From an uncultured Oscillospiraceae bacterium (GTDB taxonomy: Bacteria; Bacillota; Clostridia; Oscillospirales; Oscillospiraceae): 20,501 nt of DNA. Both the position numbers and the translations under genes were made by a program. Shown here piece by piece: positions 7,392-14,591 of this stretch. Under the pieces are notes generated by a model, which worked only from the letters and a program-made list of their open reading frames with translations, searched no databases and was not told the DNA's origin. Where the stretch lies: contig CAKUCT010000007.1 of NCBI GenBank assembly GCA_934643765.1, positions 1-20,501 of the forward strand, written 5' to 3'. Position 1 is the first letter of the stretch. Each line of letters opens with the position of its first letter.

Positions 7392-8489
7392 TTAAAATGA
7401 TTTCTGTTTTTTTGAATACGGAGTTTCCCGGTGCATCTGCTTGAACCGGTACATCATTTCATCCGCGCGCGAGATGGCCTCGTCAATGGTTTCCTTCGCC
7501 TGATCGTAGCGCGCGTAGCCAATGGATACAAACGGAATGCGCGGCTCTTTTTCGCGCAGGCGGCGGATGCGGGCGAGGAAGGAGGAGACAAGCTGCTCCA
7601 TGTCCGCGGATGTACTTCTGAGCAGCACGCAGAACTCGTCGCCGCCGTAGCGGTAGCAGTAGCCGTGTTTTTCAAAATTCAGGCGGATTTCCTGCGCCAC
7701 GCGCGACAGGCACTCGTCGCCGAATTTGTGGCCGTGAATGTCGTTGACGGACTTGAACTGGTCAACGTCAAAAAAGACAATCGTCGCGCCGCTGCGCAGC
7801 TGGCTGATGGCGCAGTCAAAGCTTTTGCGGTTGGGAAGGTCGGTCAGCGCGTCGACCTGCTGAACAAGCTGATCGTAATAAATGTAGAACATGATGGCCG
7901 TATAGCTCACGCACGTCCAGTCGAGCCGGAGATACGGCGCGAGGAACTCCATCGTGACGGCCAGAACCGCCAGCAGATTCACCAGAATCAGAAACAGCGC
8001 GTTGGTGTATTGATAGTGCCGGCTGAAGCGCAGTGAGTGTGCAGCAAGAAAACCCGCTTCTACAATAAAAGTGGAAACATACAGCAAATAAACGGGGCCA
8101 CGGGTATATTGACACAGCTCATCTACGTGAAAGACGATCCCAGTTGGCAAAGAGACCAGTTGCAGAATCACATTTACAACCACCGGAATGGCCTTCCAAC
8201 TTGCCGGGCGCTCGCCGCTGATGGCGAGCATGCCGATATACGGCACGAGCGGTGTGAGAAGAAGCTCTGTGCATTTGGCTGCGATCAGAAGCGGGCGCAT
8301 GGAGCCATCCGCACCGAGCAAGGAAGCAGCCAACCATTCGGCAAGTCCTGCAGTCATCAGCAGTGTGAACAGCATCTGAAAGCAGCGTTTACGGTAAAAC
8401 GTCAGAAATTGATTGGTCTGTACGCAGAAAACCATCAGCAGCATTGCAAAAGCTGAGATGAACGTAATCGCGGTGTAGTGTGTAATCAA
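7392..8489 (-). CDS. Membrane diguanylate cyclase (GGDEF)
   Basis: The product is 365 residues from TTG 8489, chosen because GGGGG lies 6 nt upstream; an alternative TTG at 8537 overlaps the HPt gene and has no ribosome binding site, so the start is uncertain. Residues about 1-205 contain six to seven hydrophobic segments of a multi-pass sensor region I cannot name. The C-terminal GGDEF domain starts near ALTDLPNRKSF and has an intact YGGDEF signature (GGDEF about 282-286) plus FFDVDQFKSVND for metal and GTP binding, so it should make c-di-GMP from two GTP. The inhibitory I-site (RxxD five residues before GGDEF) is absent, which suggests no product inhibition through that site. It is the last gene of the three-gene signalling operon. 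Confidence 0.88.
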   Translation of the reverse strand: MITHYTAITFISAFAMLLMVFCVQTNQFLTFYRKRCFQMLFTLLMTAGLAEWLAASLLGADGSMRPLLIAAKCTELLLTPLVPYIGMLAISGERPASWKAIPVVVNVILQLVSLPTGIVFHVDELCQYTRGPVYLLYVSTFIVEAGFLAAHSLRFSRHYQYTNALFLILVNLLAVLAVTMEFLAPYLRLDWTCVSYTAIMFYIYYDQLVQQVDALTDLPNRKSFDCAISQLRSGATIVFFDVDQFKSVNDIHGHKFGDECLSRVAQEIRLNFEKHGYCYRYGGDEFCVLLRSTSADMEQLVSSFLARIRRLREKEPRIPFVSIGYARYDQAKETIDEAISRADEMMYRFKQMHRETPYSKKQKSF

Positions 8490-8508
8490 GATGGGCCCCC
8501 AAATTGAT

Positions 8509-8859
8509 TTAGTCGTCGAGCGCGCCCAGTGCGTCAAGCGTGCGTGCCTGCTCAGCCTTTACTGCTTCAAAAAGAGCGGGCTCGGTCAGCGGCTTTCCGC
8601 CGCGCAGCGCCTCGGTCAGCGCAGACGAGACGCGCTGCAGCTGGTCAAGACCCAGATTCTGCGCTACGCCCTTGAGCGTATGGGCCGCGCGGAAGGCGAC
8701 GGGCCAGTCGGAAACGGCAATGGCGTCTGTGAGCTGCTGAAAGCTCAGGTCGCCGGGATACATTTTCAGAAATTTTTTGATCATTTTTTCACTGGGGATA
8801 CGCTGGAGCACGGCGGCACAATCGCCGCCCAAACGGGTATAGAATTCAGAAAGCGTCAT
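8509..8859 (-). CDS. Histidine phosphotransfer (HPt) protein
   Basis: The product is 116 residues, a stand-alone HPt domain. The phospho-acceptor is H60 in AAHTLKGVAQNLGLDQL, matching the family core HxLKGxxxxxG. HPt proteins shuttle phosphate between the REC domain of a hybrid kinase and the REC of a final regulator. The ATG at 8859 overlaps the stop of the REC-HD-GYP-GGDEF gene (ATGA), so the two are made together, and a hybrid kinase with an intact REC is encoded about 2 kb away. I infer that it links the two. No other activity is indicated. Confidence 0.9.
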   Translation of the reverse strand: MTLSEFYTRLGGDCAAVLQRIPSEKMIKKFLKMYPGDLSFQQLTDAIAVSDWPVAFRAAHTLKGVAQNLGLDQLQRVSSALTEALRGGKPLTEPALFEAVKAEQARTLDALGALDD

Positions 8860-11234
8860 GTCAGGTCCTCCTTTGCTGTTAACGTTTTGACAGCTTTGCT
8901 CTCGTACATTTTCTGATCGGCCTGACGGATGGCCTCCGCCAGGGGCGTAACATGGTAAACTCCGCCGATGCTGATATCCAGGCGAATGTCCGGATGGCTC
9001 GGCATCTGGTTATTGCGCACGGCATTGCGGATCTGGCCGAGCCGGCGGTAGAAGACTTCTTCGCTGATGCCGGAGAAGAGCAGCAGGAACTCATCGCCTC
9101 CGTAGCGGATGAGCGTATCCTTGTCGCGGATGCAGGCGAGGATGACAGACGCGATGTGTTTGAGCGCCTCATCGCCGACCGGATGGCCGTAGGTGTCGTT
9201 GATCTGCTTGAATTTATCGACGTCGATGATGGCCACGCCGTCCGTGTGCTCCAGACTCGGCAGGAAGTTTTCAAGGTACAGCCGCGAGTAGGCGCGCGTG
9301 AGCGCGTCGCGGTAGAAGCTCAGAAGGAACGTCCCGGCCTTGGAGTCCGCATCGCCTGCTGCCGTGGGCGAGAGGTTTTCATCGAGCATCGAGGCAATCT
9401 CCAGAATGCACTGCTTGCCGCCGACGTTCTGGAAATGCGACAGAACGAAATACAGCTGTTCGCCGCGCAGTTCGAGCTTGCTGGTCCAGTTTCCGGCAGC
9501 CAGCGCGCGCGAGGACGAACAGTTCTCGCAGCACGTGTCGCGGCCCCAGATGGCATAGCAGCATTCGTTGGTCTCCGCGAGCGTCCCGTCGTTACGGATC
9601 GACAGAACCTTGCAGTCGTCCGGATTGACCAGGCGCACGAGACCAAACAGACTGCGAAGCTGGCGGAGCGTATCTTCCGAGCAGGCCGTGTCCGGTCTGG
9701 TCTGCGCGATGGCCGAAAGACCGCGGCCAACGACCTCGTCATGGATATCGGTGAACTGGCCGACGCAGCCTGCGCAGTCCGTGCCGCTTGTCCAGATGGT
9801 GCGGGCGTGCAGCCGGTGCCAGCGCCAGTTTTTCCCGACCGGAATCAGAACCTCCATGACGACATCCGGCCGCTCGGGCGTCGCCGCGCAGACAAGCTGC
9901 TGCAGGCGCTCCCAATCCTCCGTCTTCATCAGATTCATACTGTCGCCGTCGGTCAGATACAGCACGCGACGGCGCTTTTGCACCTCTGCGTACCAGTCGG
10001 TATAGATGACTTCGTTGAGCCACTTGTCGTATTCAAACTGAATGCCGCCGCACTGCTGGGCGAAGAAGGCGGTCTTCGCCTGCTCGATGGTGAGCAGGTG
10101 ACGCACACGGTCGTCCATCGGAAGCTCCTTCTGCTCCAGAACCTCAGTCGTCAGACGCCGGGCCTCGGACTGGTAGTCAAACGAGGCCGCGTCCTGCTGC
10201 ATGGCGGTGTCCAGAAGCTTTGCAACCGCGTTCAGGCAGTCAAGCAGCAGCGGATTAAACGCGCCGCACTCGCCGGCGTTGATCATCTCGATGGCCTTGT
10301 CATGCGGGAAGGCTTTTTTGTAGCAGCGGTCGCTGGTCAGCGCGTCGTAGACGTCGGCAAGGGCGACAACCTGCGCCGAAATGGGAGTATCGTCGCCGCG
10401 CAGGCCGTCCGGATAGCCCCGGCCGTCCCAGCGCTCGTGGTGGTGGCGGCAGATTTCGTGCGCCACGCGCATCAAGGAGTCGTCCTGCGCAATCGGAACC
10501 TCGTTCAAAAGCGCGTCGCCGATCGTGGTGTGGCTCTTCATGATTTCAAACTCTTCCGGCGTCAGCCGGCCGGGTTTGTTGAGAATCTTTGTGGGAACGC
10601 CGATCTTGCCGATGTCGTGCAGGGCAGAGATCGTTGTAATCATCGAGATATCGGACTCGGTGAGCTTATACTTGCCGGTCATGGTCATCAGCTGACGCAG
10701 AAGCAGCTCCGTGAGCGTGCGCACGTGCAGAAGGTGCACGCCGGTTTCGTTGTTGCGCGACTCGATGACGTGGCTGAGAATGTTGACCATGGTGCTGTTG
10801 GTCTTCTCGCGCTCGTAGACCTGGTCCTCCACCAGCTGCACCAGCCGCTTCTGCCGGGCGTAGAGCATCAGGGTGTTGCTGACGCGCCGCTGGACAACGG
10901 TAAGGTTGAAGGGGCGGTTGATATAGTCGGTCGCGCCGAGATCATAGGCGCGGCGGATAAAGCTCGCGTCGTCTTCTGATGAAATGATGATAACCGGGAG
11001 CTCTTCCCTCCAGTGACGCTCGTTCATCACCGCAAGCACGCCGAAGCCGTCAAGCTTCGGCATGTTGATGTCGAGCAGCAGAAGGTCAATATCGGTCCGC
11101 TTTTCCAGCACCTCAAGCGCCTGCATGCCGTCGTCGGCATACAGGTAGTTATAGCTGTTTCCAAGAAGATCTGATAAAATCTGCTGATTCATCGGAGAGT
11201 CGTCGGCAATCAGGAGCGTTTGTTTTTGGCTCAA
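8856..11234 (-). CDS. Response regulator with HD-GYP and GGDEF domains
   Basis: The product is 792 residues. The start is TTG 11234, preceded by GGAGG at 7-nt spacing. The N-terminal REC (about 5-125) has acidic D11/D12 and phospho-acceptor D55, but the usual conserved Lys before the Pro is Arg (INRPF, R107). An HD-GYP domain (about 145-345) keeps E163/H167, H206/D207 in LHDIGK, H235, HHH 264-266 and GRGYP, so c-di-GMP phosphodiesterase activity is expected. A PAS-like middle (about 385-615) includes a Cys cluster. A C-terminal GGDEF domain (about 640-785) has YGGDEF (712-716) and an I-site RDKD (about 703-706). Carrying both synthetic and degrading modules, its net activity would depend on REC phosphorylation. 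It is co-transcribed with HPt and the membrane GGDEF gene. Confidence 0.92.
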   Translation of the reverse strand: MSQKQTLLIADDSPMNQQILSDLLGNSYNYLYADDGMQALEVLEKRTDIDLLLLDINMPKLDGFGVLAVMNERHWREELPVIIISSEDDASFIRRAYDLGATDYINRPFNLTVVQRRVSNTLMLYARQKRLVQLVEDQVYEREKTNSTMVNILSHVIESRNNETGVHLLHVRTLTELLLRQLMTMTGKYKLTESDISMITTISALHDIGKIGVPTKILNKPGRLTPEEFEIMKSHTTIGDALLNEVPIAQDDSLMRVAHEICRHHHERWDGRGYPDGLRGDDTPISAQVVALADVYDALTSDRCYKKAFPHDKAIEMINAGECGAFNPLLLDCLNAVAKLLDTAMQQDAASFDYQSEARRLTTEVLEQKELPMDDRVRHLLTIEQAKTAFFAQQCGGIQFEYDKWLNEVIYTDWYAEVQKRRRVLYLTDGDSMNLMKTEDWERLQQLVCAATPERPDVVMEVLIPVGKNWRWHRLHARTIWTSGTDCAGCVGQFTDIHDEVVGRGLSAIAQTRPDTACSEDTLRQLRSLFGLVRLVNPDDCKVLSIRNDGTLAETNECCYAIWGRDTCCENCSSSRALAAGNWTSKLELRGEQLYFVLSHFQNVGGKQCILEIASMLDENLSPTAAGDADSKAGTFLLSFYRDALTRAYSRLYLENFLPSLEHTDGVAIIDVDKFKQINDTYGHPVGDEALKHIASVILACIRDKDTLIRYGGDEFLLLFSGISEEVFYRRLGQIRNAVRNNQMPSHPDIRLDISIGGVYHVTPLAEAIRQADQKMYESKAVKTLTAKEDLT

Positions 11235-11299
11235 AATAATACCTCCACGGCGTAAAAAACCGTTTTTTGGACGCGGGGCGCGTCCGCATGGAAAAGCGC

Positions 11300-11324
11300 A
11301 AAAAAAGCGCCGGCCTGCCAGCGC
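11300..11324 (-). terminator. Intrinsic terminator in the leader of the REC-HD-GYP-GGDEF gene
   Basis: On the minus strand the stem GCGCTGG/CCGGCGC with a 4-nt CAGG loop is followed by seven T (complement of A11300-11306). It lies about 20-40 nt after the predicted start site and about 65 nt before the TTG start. It is followed by a second hairpin (GGACGCG/CGCGTCC, 11269-11285). It implies attenuation or partial termination of the c-di-GMP operon. Confidence 0.7.
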
Positions 11325-11348
11325 CTGATAAGTAAATTTCTTGTAACA

Positions 11349-11377
11349 ATCTTAACACAAATAGCCGGAAGTTGCAA
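11349..11377 (-). promoter_or_regulatory. Promoter of the HD-GYP/HPt/GGDEF operon
   Basis: On the minus strand TTGCAA (11372-11377) and TAAGAT (11349-11354) are separated by 17 bp. The predicted start is near 11342, leaving a leader of about 105 nt that contains the terminator at 11300-11324. Confidence 0.7.
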
Positions 11378-11619
11378 GACAAAGTTCGCCCAAAACGACA
11401 CAAAAAATCCAGAAGATGACGGAAAAACCGCGTGAATTTTTGCGCGCCGGACCGGAGACACGAAAAGGGACGAAGGAAATTTGTTTGGGATTTTTCGGGT
11501 AGCAGAAGAAGGTATGATTTCCTGGGAGATATTTGTTTAGAAAACGAAAAGAAACTGAGATAAAATTTTATAAAATGCCACAAAAATTTTTGGCCCAAAC
11601 TGGTTAATGCGACGGTTTT

Positions 11620-11680
11620 CGGCAAAAAGTGGGGGAAAAGTAGGCTTTCATACCGAAGTATGACTTGAAAAATCTTGCCG
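11620..11680 (+). promoter_or_regulatory. Possible folded leader domain or operator upstream of pilB
   Basis: A closing pair CGGCAA/TTGCCG (11620-11625 with 11675-11680) encloses a hairpin TCATAC-CGAA-GTATGA (11648-11663). It could be the base of an RNA domain or, for the inner palindrome alone, a protein-binding operator. The conserved words of the c-di-GMP-I riboswitch are absent, so no class is assigned. Confidence 0.35.
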
Positions 11681-11696
11681 TTTATGGTAAAAAAGA

Positions 11697-11720
11697 AGCA
11701 AGTAATTTAGCAAGTAATTT
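11697..11720 (+). repeat. Tandem 12-bp direct repeat in the pilB leader
   Basis: AGCAAGTAATTT occurs twice back to back (11697-11708 and 11709-11720), followed by AG, the start of a third unit. It lies immediately before the leader terminator. It could be a binding site pair, a linker between leader elements, or simple slippage. Confidence 0.8.
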
Positions 11721-11731
11721 AGAGAGTCAAC

Positions 11732-11761
11732 AAAGAGGGCAGAGCTATCGTGCCCTTTTTT
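11732..11761 (+). terminator. pilB: Intrinsic terminator in the pilB leader
   Basis: A stem AGGGCA/TGCCCT (11736-11741 with 11751-11756), extendable by A-T and G-T pairs to 11732/11760, has a 9-nt loop and a run of six T (11756-11761). It lies only 12 nt before the pilB ribosome binding site, so transcription coming from upstream must read through it to express the pilus locus. Confidence 0.7.
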
Positions 11762-11787
11762 CGCGTGTAAACGAGGGGGAGTTCGGC

Positions 11788-13482
11788 ATGGCATATATGC
11801 GTCTTGGCGATCTGCTGATCGCGGCGGGAGCCATCAGCCCCGCACAGCTGCAGGAGGCGCTGACCATCCAGAAGCAGACCGGGCAGCGTCTGGGCGACGT
11901 GCTCATCGACAGCGGCATCATCACCGAGCGACAGCTCATTGAGGCCCTGCAGATGCAGCTGGGTGTGGACTTCGTTGATCTGACGGCCGTGTCGATTCCG
12001 GTGGAGCTGGCGAAGTTTGTGCCCCGCGCGATTGCCAGAAAATACTGCGTCGTGCCGGTGAAGCTTGTCAAAGACGAGCTCTATGTCGCCATGAGCGACC
12101 CTTTGAATTTCGTTGCCCAGGAGGAGATCAAGGCGGCCAGCCGCAAGCAGGTCGTGCCGATGATCGCCACGCGCAAGGCAACCGAGCAGGCCATCGCAAC
12201 CCTCTACGGCAGCGAAGGTACCGCCCGCGCTATTGAGGAGATGAAGCGCGAAGCCGGCACAAACAGCAACGATATCGTCCCCGTCCAGCTCAGCCAGAGC
12301 GCGGAGGACACCGCGGCCACGGCGCCGACCATCCGCTTTGTCAACTCCGTCATTGAGCGCGCCGTCACCGAGCGCGCCAGCGATATCCATCTCGAGCCGC
12401 AGGACGGCGAAATGGTGGTGCGCATGCGCATCGACGGCCTACTGCGCAAGATTCTGACGGTTCCGTCGAATCTGCAGAGCACGGTCGTCTCGCGCCTGAA
12501 AATCATGGGCGGCATGAATATTTCCGAGCACAAGATTCCGCAGGACGGCCGCGCTATGGTGCGGGTCAAGAACCACGAAATTGACCTTCGTATCTCGTCC
12601 ATGCCGACGGTATACGGCGAAAAGGTGGTTCTGCGTCTGCTCGACAAATCCGAACAGCACATTACAAGCAGGTCTATCGGCCTGGAGGGCCGCGACCTTG
12701 AAAAATATGAGGCGCTGCTCAAAAACTCCAGCGGCGTGATTCTGATTGTCGGCCCCACGGGCTCCGGTAAATCGACCACGATGTGCGCCATGCTGCAGGA
12801 GCTCAGCAGCGAACAGACCAATATCATGACGCTTGAAGACCCGGTGGAGTATAACATTCCCGGCGTCAACCAGTGCCAGATCAACGAAAAAACTGGCATG
12901 ACGTTCGCCGCTGGCCTGCGTGCGATTTTGCGCCAGGACCCGGACATCATCTCCGTCGGCGAAATCCGCGACGGCGAGACCGCCGCGATTGCCATTCGCT
13001 CGGCCATCACGGGCCACCTCGTTTTATCCACGCTGCACACCAACGACGCCGTCTCGGCCATCGACCGTCTGGCGGATATTGGCGTGGAGCCGTATTTGAT
13101 TGCAAGCGCGCTGCGCGGCGTCATTTCCCAGCGTCTTGTGCGCAAGGTCTGCCCGCACTGCAAAAAGGCGTATAAGCCCGACGCCGGGGAGCTGGAGCTG
13201 CTCGGTCTGCCGGAGGACGCTGATGTGCAGTTCTATCGCGGCGAGGGCTGCGAGGAGTGCTACCACACGGGCTATCGCGGCCGCCGGGCCGTGTTCGAAA
13301 TTCTGACGATGAGCAGTGAGCTGCGCCGCCTGGTCACAGAGGGCGCGGGCTATGACACGCTGCTTGCCTCCGCGCGGAAGACCGATTTTGTCACGATGCG
13401 CGAAAACTGCCGCGAGCTTGTGCTGCGCGGCGAGACCAGCGCGGAGGAAGCCGCGCGGGCCATCAACTCCACAGTGGAGTAA
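11788..13482 (+). CDS. pilB: Type IV pilus extension ATPase with tandem MshEN c-di-GMP motifs
   Basis: The product is 564 residues. ATG 11788 is chosen because GAGGGGGAG (11773-11781) lies 6 nt upstream; a longer frame from 11665 would pass through the leader terminator. PilB is the cytoplasmic hexameric ATPase that drives pilin polymerisation. The N-terminus carries two copies of the MshEN pattern RLGxxLxxxGxIxxxxLxxALxxQ (about 5-28 and 34-57), the known c-di-GMP-binding module of MshE/PilB-type ATPases. The C-terminal ATPase has Walker A GPTGSGKST (322-330), the DIISVGEIRD Walker B region (386-395), the TGHLVLSTLHT His box, and a zinc-binding pair CPHC (455-458) and CEEC (488-491). It is the first gene of the T4P locus and follows a leader terminator. 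The link to the divergent c-di-GMP operon is functional as well as positional. Confidence 0.95.
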   Translation: MAYMRLGDLLIAAGAISPAQLQEALTIQKQTGQRLGDVLIDSGIITERQLIEALQMQLGVDFVDLTAVSIPVELAKFVPRAIARKYCVVPVKLVKDELYVAMSDPLNFVAQEEIKAASRKQVVPMIATRKATEQAIATLYGSEGTARAIEEMKREAGTNSNDIVPVQLSQSAEDTAATAPTIRFVNSVIERAVTERASDIHLEPQDGEMVVRMRIDGLLRKILTVPSNLQSTVVSRLKIMGGMNISEHKIPQDGRAMVRVKNHEIDLRISSMPTVYGEKVVLRLLDKSEQHITSRSIGLEGRDLEKYEALLKNSSGVILIVGPTGSGKSTTMCAMLQELSSEQTNIMTLEDPVEYNIPGVNQCQINEKTGMTFAAGLRAILRQDPDIISVGEIRDGETAAIAIRSAITGHLVLSTLHTNDAVSAIDRLADIGVEPYLIASALRGVISQRLVRKVCPHCKKAYKPDAGELELLGLPEDADVQFYRGEGCEECYHTGYRGRRAVFEILTMSSELRRLVTEGAGYDTLLASARKTDFVTMRENCRELVLRGETSAEEAARAINSTVE

Positions 13483-13498
13483 AGGAGAAACCTGGAAA

Positions 13499-14554
13499 AT
13501 GCTCAATCTGGAAGAACTCATTGCCAAGGCGCAGCAGGCGGGCGCGTCGGATATCCACATCATCTGCGGCCTGCCGGTCAAATGCCGCATCGACGGGCGG
13601 ATTCACACGCTGCTGCCGGAGGTTATGACGCACGACGACTGCGAGCTCATGGCAAGAGAGCTTGCCGGAAGCGAATATGACCGCATGACGGCGATGGGCG
13701 AACTCGATATGGCAAAGAGCTTTCTTTGCGGCGCGCGGACAAGAATCAACCTCTTCCGCCAGCAGGGCGCGGTTTCCGCCGCCATCCGTATTCTGGCCGA
13801 CGGGATTCCCGCGCTGGAAGATCTGCAGCTGCCGCCCGTGATGGCGGATTTTGCGGACTACCGCAGCGGCATCGTCCTGGTCACGGGCGAGACCGGCTCC
13901 GGCAAATCGACCACGCTGGCCGCGCTTTTGGACCGCATCAACCACACGCGCGACTGCCACATTATTACGCTTGAAGACCCCATCGAATATGTCTACACGC
14001 CGGACAAGTGCATCATCAACCAGCGCGAAATCGGCGCCGACACCAGAAGCTACGCTGACGGCCTGCGCTCGATTCTCCGCGAAGACCCCGACGTCATTCT
14101 CATCGGCGAGATGCGCGACCTTCCGACGATTGAAACCGCGCTGACCGCGGCCGAAACGGGCCATCTGGTCTTCGCGACGCTGCACACCAACTCCGCCGCC
14201 GACTCCATTGACCGCATGGTCAACGTCTTCCCCGAGGGCCAGCAGCGCCAGATCCGCCTGCAGGTATCGACGACGCTGCGCGCCGTCGTCTCGCAGCAGC
14301 TTCTGCCGAGAAAAGGCGGGCGCGGCCGGGCCGCGGCGTGCGAGATTATGGTCGTCAGCAGCGCCATCCGAAACCTCATCCGCGAGGGCAAAACCCCGCA
14401 GATCGACAGCTTCATCACCATGAACGCCCAGAACGGCAGCATTACCATGGACAACGCTCTGCAGAAGATGGTGCGCGACGGCGTTGTGTCCTATGACACC
14501 GCGCTTTCCTACGCCCGCGACCGCGAGGCGTTTTCGGCCGCGCGCCGGTATTGA
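13499..14554 (+). CDS. pilT: Type IV pilus retraction ATPase PilT
   Basis: The product is 351 residues, the usual PilT length, beginning with the family pattern LEELIAKAQQAGASDIHI. The start is ATG 13499 with AAAGGAG upstream, 16 nt after the pilB stop. Walker A GETGSGKST lies at about 130-138, the Walker B region DVILIGEMRD at about 198-207, and the GHLVFATLHT box follows. Unlike PilB it lacks the MshEN and zinc-finger regions. PilT powers pilus depolymerisation, so this locus should encode retractile pili capable of twitching or force generation rather than static fibres. Confidence 0.95.
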   Translation: MLNLEELIAKAQQAGASDIHIICGLPVKCRIDGRIHTLLPEVMTHDDCELMARELAGSEYDRMTAMGELDMAKSFLCGARTRINLFRQQGAVSAAIRILADGIPALEDLQLPPVMADFADYRSGIVLVTGETGSGKSTTLAALLDRINHTRDCHIITLEDPIEYVYTPDKCIINQREIGADTRSYADGLRSILREDPDVILIGEMRDLPTIETALTAAETGHLVFATLHTNSAADSIDRMVNVFPEGQQRQIRLQVSTTLRAVVSQQLLPRKGGRGRAAACEIMVVSSAIRNLIREGKTPQIDSFITMNAQNGSITMDNALQKMVRDGVVSYDTALSYARDREAFSAARRY

Positions 14555-14591
14555 GCATCGATAAAAATCAGCATCCGGGAGGTGAGCGGGT

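Larger units (their letters stand above)
11235..11787. other. Divergent intergenic control region
   Basis: This 553-bp region lies between the minus-strand c-di-GMP operon and the plus-strand pilus locus, and no gene is supported in it. It holds the minus-strand promoter and leader terminator, an AT-rich middle (about 11400-11620), and a plus-strand leader with a possible folded domain (11620-11680), a tandem repeat (11697-11720) and a terminator (11732-11761). I could not find a convincing sigma-A promoter for pilB. TTTAGA with GATAAA at 17-bp spacing (about 11530-11565) is the best weak candidate. Confidence 0.7.

Noticed and set aside
8952..10979. A 675-codon open frame on the plus strand
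   Set aside because: It lies wholly antisense to the REC-HD-GYP-GGDEF gene, whose domains and motifs are unmistakable. Its product has no recognisable fold or ribosome binding site and is a by-product of GC-rich codon bias.
11400..11787. A c-di-GMP-I or c-di-GMP-II riboswitch upstream of pilB
   Set aside because: It was expected by analogy with C. difficile pili, but the conserved words of neither class could be found by eye. A covariance search would be decisive.
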